Positions 34,511 through 42,941 of a stretch of DNA of 64,000 bases are shown here, in pieces. This DNA comes from Lachnospiraceae bacterium (GTDB taxonomy: Bacteria > Bacillota > Clostridia > Lachnospirales > Lachnospiraceae): the NCBI GenBank assembly GCA_017525525.1, contig JAFXSQ010000036.1:31223-95222 (forward strand), written 5' to 3'. The translations under genes and the position numbers were made by a program. The first letter of the stretch is position 1. Every line of letters begins with the position of its first letter. The notes beneath the pieces are model-generated. The model had not been told where the DNA came from and made no database searches. It was given only the letters and a program-made list of their open reading frames with translations.

Positions 34511-36064
34511 ATGGACGAGGAGTTACAGAGTAAGCAAGTAATGACAGAGGAGCAGCTTTTTAAGGACCTGCAGGGAGAGACTGTGGACGGCGGCACCTGG
34601 AAGCATCTTGTGAGTATTCCGGGTGAGCTTGTGCACATGGGGCCGACCTTGAAGCTCAAGAAGTTTTCAAGTCTGTCAAAGGATGAACAGGATGCCGAGG
34701 AACAGCACTATAAGGAATTAAAGGCTGCGAATACATTTGTCAAGAATGCGGAGCTTAACTCTCCGTACATGCGTAAGGTGCTTGAAAAAACGGTGAAGAT
34801 CGGCGGGGAGAAAATCACCCAGGAGGAGCTGCTCAACAAGGTAAGGGGCGGAGACTATTCGCATATGCAGCAGCTTGATTCCGTGCTGAGGAATCGCGCT
34901 GCGACGGAATACATGCTTGCGCACCCGATACCTGAGAATGTAACGCCGGAGGAATTTATTGAAAACTTCAAGACAGAAGCTAAAGCGAGCAGAAAGGATC
35001 CGGTCTCCGAGATGCTGAATCCGCTTTTTCGCATGGGCATATCTTTGATGATCAATTCCAAGGCTGTGCTTCCTAAGGTCGCGGAAAGGTATCGCAAGAT
35101 AGACGACCTTCTCAATAAAGAAATCATGATGGCTACGATCACAAAGAGAAAATGTAGAATTGATGAAGGCAGTGAGGAAGACAAACAGCGAAATGTCCGC
35201 TCACAGGTATTCATTATGAAGACACTTTTTACCAGTCATCTCGGACGCCTTCAGATGAAGAAGAAGGACGGAAACCCGCCGTCAAAGGACTGGCCTTATT
35301 CCGTGGCCAATGCATTCACTCACTGCTCACGTGTGATGATAACTCTTCCGGGCAGTCGCTCTAAAGAAGACTATTACGGTGAGCCGGGTTTTAAAAAGCG
35401 AGGCGGCGCAACCCACAATTTGGAGCTTAAAAGAAAGGATGCCACGAAGGGCGCAGAGGAGAAGAAATCATTTACCCCCTTTAACCAGTTCGGCATGAAT
35501 ATTGCGGTCGGGGGCTTGGGAAACAACGGAATACCGGCAGGGAAAAACAAAAGGAAGATTAAGAACGACGGCTCCTGCGGACATCTGTATATGCACTTTG
35601 AAAAGGGGGATGAAGAGAAGCATAGCGGAATGCTTATAGGCTTTGAAAGCGATGCCTATGGTGTTATGAACCAGACGGGGCACGTACACGACTTAAAGGC
35701 TACGGGTGAATTCGCCTCAAGCTTCGGAGGGCAGCGCTGCGATGAAATCGGAGATAAGTACGGCGGGCGTGAGGTCGATCTTTCGAAGATGGATCCGGAT
35801 GCTTACATCGCGGTAATGAACCTGCTTGATAGTGTGGCTACAAGACTTCTGTTGTCCGAAAGAGGTGATAACGAGGACGCGGATGCGGATCATCAGATAA
35901 AGCTTAATAATATAGCGGAAAAGCTCTGCGGAAATCTTATGGAAGGAGAGCAGCTGAGAAGCTTTATTCAAATGCTTTACGAATACAGTGGGGCATCCGA
36001 TGCTGTCGGAGACAGTATCGATATGTACAGCAGGCTTTATGATGACGAAGGAGATGAATTATAA
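34511..36064 (+). CDS. 517-aa protein of unknown function, helical N half and Gly-rich C half
   Basis: No family recognised. Start follows AGGAGGGAT. Residues about 1-250 are charged and mostly helical. Residues about 255-425 are different: FTHCSRVMITLPGS, FNQFGMNIAVGGLGNNGIPAG, NDGSCGHLYMHF, HSGMLIGFESDAYGVMNQTG, HVHDLKATGEFASSFGGQRC. Recurrent Gly, His and Cys and alternating strands suggest a compact, possibly enzymatic, beta-rich domain. No signal peptide or membrane span. The stop overlaps the start of the multi-GNAT gene by 1 bp, so the two are coupled and belong with the 803-aa protein that follows. Confidence 0.55.
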   Translation: MDEELQSKQVMTEEQLFKDLQGETVDGGTWKHLVSIPGELVHMGPTLKLKKFSSLSKDEQDAEEQHYKELKAANTFVKNAELNSPYMRKVLEKTVKIGGEKITQEELLNKVRGGDYSHMQQLDSVLRNRAATEYMLAHPIPENVTPEEFIENFKTEAKASRKDPVSEMLNPLFRMGISLMINSKAVLPKVAERYRKIDDLLNKEIMMATITKRKCRIDEGSEEDKQRNVRSQVFIMKTLFTSHLGRLQMKKKDGNPPSKDWPYSVANAFTHCSRVMITLPGSRSKEDYYGEPGFKKRGGATHNLELKRKDATKGAEEKKSFTPFNQFGMNIAVGGLGNNGIPAGKNKRKIKNDGSCGHLYMHFEKGDEEKHSGMLIGFESDAYGVMNQTGHVHDLKATGEFASSFGGQRCDEIGDKYGGREVDLSKMDPDAYIAVMNLLDSVATRLLLSERGDNEDADADHQIKLNNIAEKLCGNLMEGEQLRSFIQMLYEYSGASDAVGDSIDMYSRLYDDEGDEL

Positions 36065-37881
36065 TGATTGAGATATATGATTTAAGCGAGGAGGATCCCA
36101 CACCCTTCTGCGAGTTTATGACAAGTGAGGCGCAGGCGATGCTTAATACCGACAGCTGTTCGGCGGTCGGTATAAGCGAGGACGGAACTCCGGTGGGCGC
36201 GGTGGTTGCCAACATAAAGAATTCGGATGCAGCCGGCATTGTCTCACTTTTTGTGAAGGAGGATAGAAGGAGACGGGGCTACGGTACCGAGCTGATATAC
36301 CGAGTGCTGACATTGCTGTCCAGAAAGGAAGATTTGAGCCGTATAGAAGCAGACTTTGCCGTGACAGAGGGAGATGACAACGGACTTTATGAATTCTTCT
36401 CGGCTCTGGACTTCAAGCTTGAAGCCGATGACATGCATGGCGCATTTATGATAAGTCTTGCGGAGGCTGCAGAAAGTGAAATCTTTAAGAAGGCTTCATC
36501 TCACGGTGTCACGCCTTATTCTAAGGCGACGCTTCAGAGTAAGAATATGATTAAGGCTGCGCACCCTATGTTGAACAGTGTTGAGATAGATGAGAAGGTA
36601 AGCTGTGTTGCCACAGCCGGCGGTGAGGGGGACAGCTGTCCGGACTGCCTGCTCTTTACAAAGGAAGAGGACACGCTTGTGATGGTGTGGGCAGATTCTT
36701 CGGAGGACAAGCTTAATTTAGTAAGGATGCTCAAATTCGCTGTGGAAGAAACAATAAAAGCATACGGGGTGCAGACGAAGGTTCGGATTCCGTACATTAA
36801 CGAGAATTCAAAGAAGCTTATAGTAAAGATGATGGGCGAAAAGGCTGTTACGGCGGAAACCGTGTGGAACGCGGCGCTGCCCGTGTTTGACAGGGGAGAG
36901 GTGGAGGAAAGCGAAGCGCAGACGCAGGCTTCGCCTAAGGCGGAAAAGATGAATAACAAACAAAGGAGAGGGAAAATGAATTACCTGGTCAGATTAGGGA
37001 AATCGGACTTGAAGCTATTTGAAGGCTTCCTTTCAGCTGAAACCAGGGAGAGTGTGCTTGAGGATGACACACTTTCGGTAATAGGCTTTTGCTCCGGAGA
37101 TACGGCCTGCGGCGCGGCCGTTTTAAGATTTATGCCCGAGGAAAGCGAACTCTACTGGTTGAATATGGCGCCGGAGGTAAGAAACGGCTCGGATGACCAT
37201 AGCTTTTTTACAAAGCTGCTTACTCTTCTATGCAGGGAAGGCAATGACAGTGTATCGGTGCTTCTTCCCGTAGGCGAAAATGTCTGGGCTCAGGATTTGT
37301 TTAAGGTGTTTGGCATAACCTATGAAGACTCCGGAACAGGTGTAATACACACGACCTTAGAGCGCTTCTTAGGCGGTGGTTTTGCGCCGAAGAAGCCTTC
37401 GAAAAATTGCAAGGCATTGACGGATGTAACCGATAAAGAGCTTTCCTACATCTGCGGCGCAGCGATTAAGGCAGGTGTTGATTATGTTAAGCTTCCGATA
37501 AACCGAGCCGATTATTCGGGTACATTAAGCGCGGTATCCTATGAGGACGGAAAACCGGTGGGGATAATGCTTATCGAGCAGACGGCGGAGGATCTGCTCA
37601 CGGTGTCGTACCTTTATACCACTACCCCCAATCCGAGCGCTGTGCTTGAACTCATAAGATATGCATCAGAAGCAATAGCAGCTGCTTATCCGCCGGAAAC
37701 GAGGATAGATATTCCATTTGTCGAAAAGAAGATTGTGGAGATGACGGAGACAAAGGGCAATCCGCTTTCGATAGTAAGGAACAAAAGAGGAAGGATTTCT
37801 CTTGATTATATTAAAAGCGCTATGGAAAGAGCACAGGCAGAAATGGAAACGGAATTGATGCTTAAGGGACAAGGGAGGTAG
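36064..37881 (+). CDS. Multi-unit GNAT-like protein
   Basis: 605 aa. Residues 1-145 form a convincing GNAT domain with motif A VKEDRRRRGYGTELI (about 64-78). A second unit (about 175-290) has CLLFTKEEDTLVMVWAD, then a helix. A third region begins near residue 305 after a Lys/Arg-rich link (NKQRRGKMNYLVRLG) and ends with a fourth unit SAVSYEDGKPVGIMLIEQT and LLTVSYLYTT, which matches the pattern in the locus A proteins at 2921 and 8463. Only the first unit keeps a good acetyl-CoA loop. Internal ATG 36976 follows AGGAGAGGG and could give a shorter product. ATA is the commonest Ile codon in the first half (9 of 15 counted). Confidence 0.6.
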   Translation: MIEIYDLSEEDPTPFCEFMTSEAQAMLNTDSCSAVGISEDGTPVGAVVANIKNSDAAGIVSLFVKEDRRRRGYGTELIYRVLTLLSRKEDLSRIEADFAVTEGDDNGLYEFFSALDFKLEADDMHGAFMISLAEAAESEIFKKASSHGVTPYSKATLQSKNMIKAAHPMLNSVEIDEKVSCVATAGGEGDSCPDCLLFTKEEDTLVMVWADSSEDKLNLVRMLKFAVEETIKAYGVQTKVRIPYINENSKKLIVKMMGEKAVTAETVWNAALPVFDRGEVEESEAQTQASPKAEKMNNKQRRGKMNYLVRLGKSDLKLFEGFLSAETRESVLEDDTLSVIGFCSGDTACGAAVLRFMPEESELYWLNMAPEVRNGSDDHSFFTKLLTLLCREGNDSVSVLLPVGENVWAQDLFKVFGITYEDSGTGVIHTTLERFLGGGFAPKKPSKNCKALTDVTDKELSYICGAAIKAGVDYVKLPINRADYSGTLSAVSYEDGKPVGIMLIEQTAEDLLTVSYLYTTTPNPSAVLELIRYASEAIAAAYPPETRIDIPFVEKKIVEMTETKGNPLSIVRNKRGRISLDYIKSAMERAQAEMETELMLKGQGR

Positions 37882-37885
37882 CGTA

Positions 37886-40297
37886 ATGGATGAAAATCAG
37901 GTAGTGCAGCCGGTGGTTATGCAGCCGGTGATAAAGCAGGCGGATTTTGAAAACTTTACGGAAATGAGTGATGAGCAGCGCTTTCTGGAAGGAATGACAG
38001 CGGAAAAGGGCTTGAAGGAATTCGACAGACACTGGACTCATATAGAAAGGCTTACAGAGGAGTGGAAGGAAACTCCTTTACTCAAAAAGGTAAACAAAAC
38101 AGCTGAGGCTCCTGCGCAGCCCGTGGAGGACGAATCAAAATTAGGAATGAAGGAAAGGCGCAGACGGCGCAAGGAGAGAGCCAGACAGGAGGCGGAAAAA
38201 GAACGGACAGAGAAGGAGAAAAAAAGAATCCATCTGACGGCTGTTGAAATAATATCGCAAAACATCGATGAAAAACCCCAGGATTTGCATGAAGAGTTTT
38301 CGGCGCAGACAGGTTTTCCCGACCTTCATTTTTACAGTAAAAGTTCTTATGAAGCCTTGATTATGCTTCAGAAGGATATAAGAAAGGGGCAAGAGGGTTA
38401 TCTTAAGAATAAGGCTGTGGTGGACAGGATATTTTCGGATGCGGTCAAGTATTTGCAGATGTTCGACAGACTATCGCAGATAATGGGAGCCTCTGCGCTG
38501 GCTCAATTCGCGGATGAGGTTGTGAACAGTCCCGATCATGCTGCGCTTCAGAAAGAGATAGAGCATGAAACGAATAAGCTTCTTGCCAGGTCACTGACTA
38601 TTTCAAACAGGATAGAAGCGCTTCACGGATGTATCCGTTATCTCACGAGAAATGAAGAGGTAGACGGCATATCCATGCAGCTTCTTGCCGAGTATACGAA
38701 AGACGCGGCATTTGAAGAACAAAAGAAGCAGAACATAGAGGATGCCAGAGCTTTTCTGGATATTACAAAAGCAGAAGAAGAAAGGAAGGAGACTAAGGAA
38801 GAAAAGGACAAGAGGCTTGCTGCTGTCTGCAAGGAACTGATGACAGTTGACGAACAGGCGTTGAGTGTATATGCGCGCAACCCCGAAAAGCAGGTAGGCA
38901 TGGTTAATTTTGCCATAGCGGCGGATGAGCTGCTTAGATTGTCTTCGGAGGAAAAAAAGAAGCTTTTTGTTAAACCCGAAGGAAGTGACTTAAGCGATGA
39001 AGCTTTTATCGCAATCATGGAATCAAAGCTTGAAGTCATGAGGTCCTATGGTAAGATTGCGCGAGCCCGCCTGATACTAAGGGCGGTTATGTCCTCTGAC
39101 AGTATACCACCTCAGGAATTAATGACGGATGAGGAGCTTGACAATTATTTAACAGGCTATGAAGCCGGCTCCGTAGCGGATATTCTGTGCGCATTTGCAA
39201 GGGATATGATAGCTGAGGCTTACGCCGAATTGGAAACCCCTGACAGAAAGCTGCTAACCTCAATGGATGTGCTTAAGTATCTCACAGAAGTCGGTCCGGA
39301 AAGCAAGCTTAAGGATGAATGCTTCAGTCTAAACAAAGACAACCTTCAACAATACTATGATCTTATTGATGAAAAAGGAGCGGTTTTGAAGGCGCAGCAC
39401 GATGAGGAAGTAAAGGCGCGGCAAGCTGAGGGTAAAGAAGAAAAGAAGAAAGAACCGCCCTTTGATGCGAGAAACGAGGGCGCTAAGGCAATCTACCGTG
39501 AGGCCTGTGAAAAGCTTGCCGACAAAAAGTGGGTCGAGGAAAACCCGGATGAGGCAAAGCGACAGGAAGAGATAAGAAGAAACGTAGAAATTGTGGTCGG
39601 CGTCAGCATGAGAAATCTGACGATACCCGGGGAAAAAGCTGCTTTTCTTCCGGAGCCGTTCGCTCGCTCATTTATAGCCTCACAGCAGTATGATTCCTTC
39701 CGCAGCATGAAGGATGAAGAATATGTGGATATGATGAGCAAGGTTGCCGCAGGCGCATTTCTGGATGAAAAATCATCGGAAGAAGAAATAGCGAAGGCGA
39801 AAGCGTTACAGAAGGAAGGAATAGAAAAGTATTACGAGAAGACACTTGAACACTATGATATGCTTGAGCAAAGATTCGGTTACGAAATCCCGAGTCTTGG
39901 CTATATTGTGGAGCACTTAGGTGAGATTCAGACTTTTTCGGCAAATACGCAGGTCGATCTCAATATGATCACAGCAGATAAAACGGTGTTGACTTTAAGA
40001 AATGCAGATCATGAGAAGCTGATTCATCTGGTTAACTTTTACTCCGCTTATTTCCAGTGGATACTGGGAATGTGGATGGATGTCAGAGGTGATATGGGCA
40101 CTTACAATGCAATTACCGATGAGAGCGAAAGGAAGTCAATACTTGAGAATATGTATGAGAAAATGAAAAACAACCTTGAGCAGAACAAAAAAACCTTCCT
40201 GAAAGATTTCAAAGTCGAAAAAGATTTGGATTGGCTGCGCAACATAGGCACAAGGCGAAGGAGAGATAAAGAAAAGGCTAGAAAACAAATGAACTAG
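37886..40297 (+). CDS. 803-aa charged, largely helical protein (unknown)
   Basis: No family recognised. Start follows GGGAGGT and lies 4 bp after the GNAT gene. It is Lys/Glu-rich with coiled-coil stretches, notably a basic block KERRRRRKERARQEAEKERT (about 89-108) and segments near 280-315 and 520-570. It has no signal peptide and no transmembrane helix, though residues about 705-730 are more hydrophobic (FYSAYFQWILGMWM). The length equals that of the locus A helical protein (802 aa), and both sit next to GNAT-like genes. I infer related roles as scaffolds or outputs; direct homology is not obvious by eye. Confidence 0.6.
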   Translation: MDENQVVQPVVMQPVIKQADFENFTEMSDEQRFLEGMTAEKGLKEFDRHWTHIERLTEEWKETPLLKKVNKTAEAPAQPVEDESKLGMKERRRRRKERARQEAEKERTEKEKKRIHLTAVEIISQNIDEKPQDLHEEFSAQTGFPDLHFYSKSSYEALIMLQKDIRKGQEGYLKNKAVVDRIFSDAVKYLQMFDRLSQIMGASALAQFADEVVNSPDHAALQKEIEHETNKLLARSLTISNRIEALHGCIRYLTRNEEVDGISMQLLAEYTKDAAFEEQKKQNIEDARAFLDITKAEEERKETKEEKDKRLAAVCKELMTVDEQALSVYARNPEKQVGMVNFAIAADELLRLSSEEKKKLFVKPEGSDLSDEAFIAIMESKLEVMRSYGKIARARLILRAVMSSDSIPPQELMTDEELDNYLTGYEAGSVADILCAFARDMIAEAYAELETPDRKLLTSMDVLKYLTEVGPESKLKDECFSLNKDNLQQYYDLIDEKGAVLKAQHDEEVKARQAEGKEEKKKEPPFDARNEGAKAIYREACEKLADKKWVEENPDEAKRQEEIRRNVEIVVGVSMRNLTIPGEKAAFLPEPFARSFIASQQYDSFRSMKDEEYVDMMSKVAAGAFLDEKSSEEEIAKAKALQKEGIEKYYEKTLEHYDMLEQRFGYEIPSLGYIVEHLGEIQTFSANTQVDLNMITADKTVLTLRNADHEKLIHLVNFYSAYFQWILGMWMDVRGDMGTYNAITDESERKSILENMYEKMKNNLEQNKKTFLKDFKVEKDLDWLRNIGTRRRRDKEKARKQMN

Positions 40298-40395
40298 AAG
40301 TATGTAAGAGAAGAGCAAGTCGGGAATAAGCCGGTGTATCCGGATAATGCCAAGGCGGTAGAAAAAATTTTTTTGAGTTTAAGCTTCGATTAAGG

Positions 40396-40423
40396 TTGAC
40401 AGGTTATATTATGCCCATACAAA
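40396..40423 (+). promoter_or_regulatory. Promoter of the VTC-DUF4956 pair
   Basis: A perfect TTGACA (40396-40401), 16 bp, TACAAA (40418-40423). Confidence 0.45.
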
Positions 40424-40452
40424 CGAAAAACACAAAAAATGAGGTGAACGGT

Positions 40453-41232
40453 ATGGGTGAATATCAGGACAACTTTAAAAGATATGAAGTGAAGTATTTA
40501 TTGAGCGCGGAGCAGTATGCAAAGCTTAAAAAGAGGCTTGAGAAAATAGCTGCAGTCGATGCTTACGGCGAGACCAAGATACTTAATATATATTACGACA
40601 CTCCGAGCTTTTCCCTTATAAGAACTTCGCTTGAGAAGCCTGTATATAAGGAAAAGCTCAGGCTTAGGAGCTACGGGACGGCGAGCGATACCACGAACTC
40701 CTTTGTGGAGATCAAGAAGAAGTACGATGGCATAGTCTATAAGAGAAGAATCAATCTTCCTTACAAAAAGGCGGAGGCCTACCTGAACAAAGGGTTGAGG
40801 GTTTCGGGAGATGAAGCCGGCAACGAGCAGATAGTCGGCGAGATAGATGCCTTTAAGGACTACTACGAGGGCCTCGCGCCGAAGATGATGATAAGTTATG
40901 ACAGGATAGCCATGGCGGGGATACATGATCCGGAATTGAGGATAACCTTTGACAGGAATATCTGCTGGAGGACCGAGGACTTAGACCTTCGCCACGGCGG
41001 CTACGGAAGAACTCTCTTGGAAGAAGGACAGGTGTTAATGGAGGTTAAAATCCTGGGCGCCATGTCTATGGAGCTTTCAAGGATATTAAGTGAACTTGAA
41101 ATCTTCCCGGCGAGCTTTTCAAAGTACGGACGGGGTTATGTGGATATGATTAGCATGCGCAGGGTCGGACATATGGTTGCCGGGGCTTACGCAATACACA
41201 CAGGGAAGGGGGCTTACGCTTATGCTGGATAA
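40453..41232 (+). CDS. VTC-domain protein (polyphosphate polymerase-like)
   Basis: 259 aa; the ATG at 40453 follows GAGGTG. It shows the VTC4-like tunnel-fold signatures: FKRYEVKYLLSAEQY, ILNIYYDTPSFSLIRTSLEKP, KEKLRLRSYG, FVEIKKKYDGIVYKRRI, ITFDRNICWR and VLMEVKILGAMSMELSRIL. These Lys/Arg/Glu residues line a triphosphate tunnel in polyphosphate-making enzymes. In bacteria such proteins are usually encoded with DUF4956 membrane proteins, as here (11-bp overlap). Polyphosphate synthesis is plausible but not proven for this bacterial branch. Confidence 0.85.
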   Translation: MGEYQDNFKRYEVKYLLSAEQYAKLKKRLEKIAAVDAYGETKILNIYYDTPSFSLIRTSLEKPVYKEKLRLRSYGTASDTTNSFVEIKKKYDGIVYKRRINLPYKKAEAYLNKGLRVSGDEAGNEQIVGEIDAFKDYYEGLAPKMMISYDRIAMAGIHDPELRITFDRNICWRTEDLDLRHGGYGRTLLEEGQVLMEVKILGAMSMELSRILSELEIFPASFSKYGRGYVDMISMRRVGHMVAGAYAIHTGKGAYAYAG

Positions 41233-41902
41233 TTTATTCGCTTCTATAATTACAGACGGTACATTTACCGGAGTTGAATTCTTAATTACAACGGGAGTCT
41301 CGCTTATATGTGGTTTTGCGATAGCGGCGCTCTATATGGTAAGGAACAAGACCTCGAAGAGCTACGCAATCACGCTTACGCTTCTTCCGGTGATAGTTGA
41401 GTTGGTAATCATGCTTGTAAACGGCAATATCGGAGCCGGCGTTGCTGTAGCCGGTGCCTTCAGCTTAGTAAGGTTCAGGTCGGCGCCCGGAACGGGACAG
41501 GAGATAACCTCAATCTTTCTTGCTATGGCAGTCGGACTTGCGACAGGAATGGGATACATAGGGATTGCATTGTTCTTCACGGTGCTCGTATCGGTTATAA
41601 ATCTTGTGCTTAATATGTCCACCTTCGGAGGTAAGGAGCATGAGGTTCGTGTCTTGAAGATAACGGTTCCGGAGAATTTGGACTTCGAAGGAAAGTTTGA
41701 CGACATACTCGACAAGTATCTTGTGCAGCACGAGATAACCGAGGTAAAGACCGCCAATATGGGCAGCCTGTATAAGATATCCATGGATGTGACCGTAAGG
41801 GAGAACGCTTCCGTTAAAGAGATGATGGACGAGCTCAGAAAGCGCAACGGCAACTTAGAGATAAGTCTTGCAAGGCCTGTTACGGTGGTAAATGAGCTGT
41901 AA
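41222..41902 (+). CDS. DUF4956 membrane protein
   Basis: 226 aa. The ATG at 41222 overlaps the VTC stop. Four hydrophobic segments lie within residues about 18-135 (VSLICGFAIAALYMV, TLLPVIVELVIMLV, FLAMAVGLATGMGYIGIALFF), then a soluble C-terminal domain of about 90 residues with KITVPENLDFEGKFDDIL. The motif GAFSLVRFRSAPGTGQEI is typical of the family. The conserved pairing with VTC proteins suggests a membrane partner. Confidence 0.85.
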   Translation: MLDNLFASIITDGTFTGVEFLITTGVSLICGFAIAALYMVRNKTSKSYAITLTLLPVIVELVIMLVNGNIGAGVAVAGAFSLVRFRSAPGTGQEITSIFLAMAVGLATGMGYIGIALFFTVLVSVINLVLNMSTFGGKEHEVRVLKITVPENLDFEGKFDDILDKYLVQHEITEVKTANMGSLYKISMDVTVRENASVKEMMDELRKRNGNLEISLARPVTVVNEL

Positions 41903-41906
41903 AATA

Positions 41907-41937
41907 AAGAGGGGTTGTCTTATGGCAACCCCTCTTT
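41907..41937 (+). terminator. Terminator after DUF4956 gene
   Basis: AAGAGGGGTTG / CAACCCCTCTT, perfect 11-bp stem with an 8-nt loop; short T run. Confidence 0.75.
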
Positions 41938-41971
41938 ACAATGTACATGGTTTTGTTGTATTATATACCGC

Positions 41972-42904
41972 ATGAAAAAATTTAGAGCATTACTTATTTT
42001 AATAGTGATAGCCGCATTCCTTTGCGCCTGCGGGAAGAAGAAACCGAAGCTTGTTGAATCGGGCAGGTTCATAAAGCTCTCCACCACTGAGCTTGGCTCG
42101 GTTGAAACCTACAAGATGTACACTGTAAATGTGGAGATAACCAAGGCCGGGAACGTGCGCATCTATGCAAGCGACTTTAACAAGTGGATTCCGACGAGCG
42201 CCATACCCGAGGAGGTGTTCAATATAGATCCGGAGGCGGCAGCAGAGCTTTACGAGCTTGTAGAGAAGAGCGGAATCGCAACCTTGAGAGACAATGTGGG
42301 CAACCGCGATCAGACGGAGGGAACGAAGAAGCTTATTACGGTATATACCACCGATGGCGAGCACACCACGGGAGGCATGAATCCTTCCAACCGTACATTT
42401 ACAAAGGTTTACGACAAAGCCTACGAGCTTGTGAGGGAAAGGCTGTTTAACTATATCAGCACCATAGACAAGCAGCAGCTTGACGGCATGAAGCTGAGGG
42501 CTTCGGAGAAGCTTTCGGTAGTGAGCAAGGATAAGTCGGTTGTTTTGGACAACCAGAGGATAAATGATGTCTACATTCTCACGCCTGATGATGAGTACTT
42601 AGATGTCGATTCTTCGGGCATGATGCCTGTAAGAGGCGATACGGCGTGGACCGGAAGTGAGAAGGAGAGTTATTATGTAGCTCTTTTGATAGATGATGAT
42701 ACGAAATTCTCGCTTATGATGAAGACGGAGCTTTGCTCGGAGGAATTCCCTGACAGCTACGACCTCTACATGGGCGACAGGATACTTTTCACATTTCTTG
42801 TGGATAAGCAGATTGCGACAAATGCGATATATGTTGCCAGGACAAACAACCTTGAGGAAGCGCAGCGCATAGTGGATGAGCTTTCGCAGGGCTTGATGCA
42901 TTAA
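41972..42904 (+). CDS. Predicted lipoprotein, unknown function
   Basis: 310 aa starting at ATG 41972. The N terminus KKFRALLILIVIAAFLCACG is a lipoprotein signal with the lipobox LCAC. The mature part has a mixed alpha/beta region with VYTTDGEHTTGGMNPSNRTF and a C-terminal portion rich in strands (SYYVALLIDDDTKFSLMMK). I do not recognise the family. It stands alone between a terminator and the glmU-like gene. Confidence 0.7.
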   Translation: MKKFRALLILIVIAAFLCACGKKKPKLVESGRFIKLSTTELGSVETYKMYTVNVEITKAGNVRIYASDFNKWIPTSAIPEEVFNIDPEAAAELYELVEKSGIATLRDNVGNRDQTEGTKKLITVYTTDGEHTTGGMNPSNRTFTKVYDKAYELVRERLFNYISTIDKQQLDGMKLRASEKLSVVSKDKSVVLDNQRINDVYILTPDDEYLDVDSSGMMPVRGDTAWTGSEKESYYVALLIDDDTKFSLMMKTELCSEEFPDSYDLYMGDRILFTFLVDKQIATNAIYVARTNNLEEAQRIVDELSQGLMH

Positions 42905-42941
42905 GAGCGTCGAAGAAGATTTTGGTGTTAAGGAGATAGTG

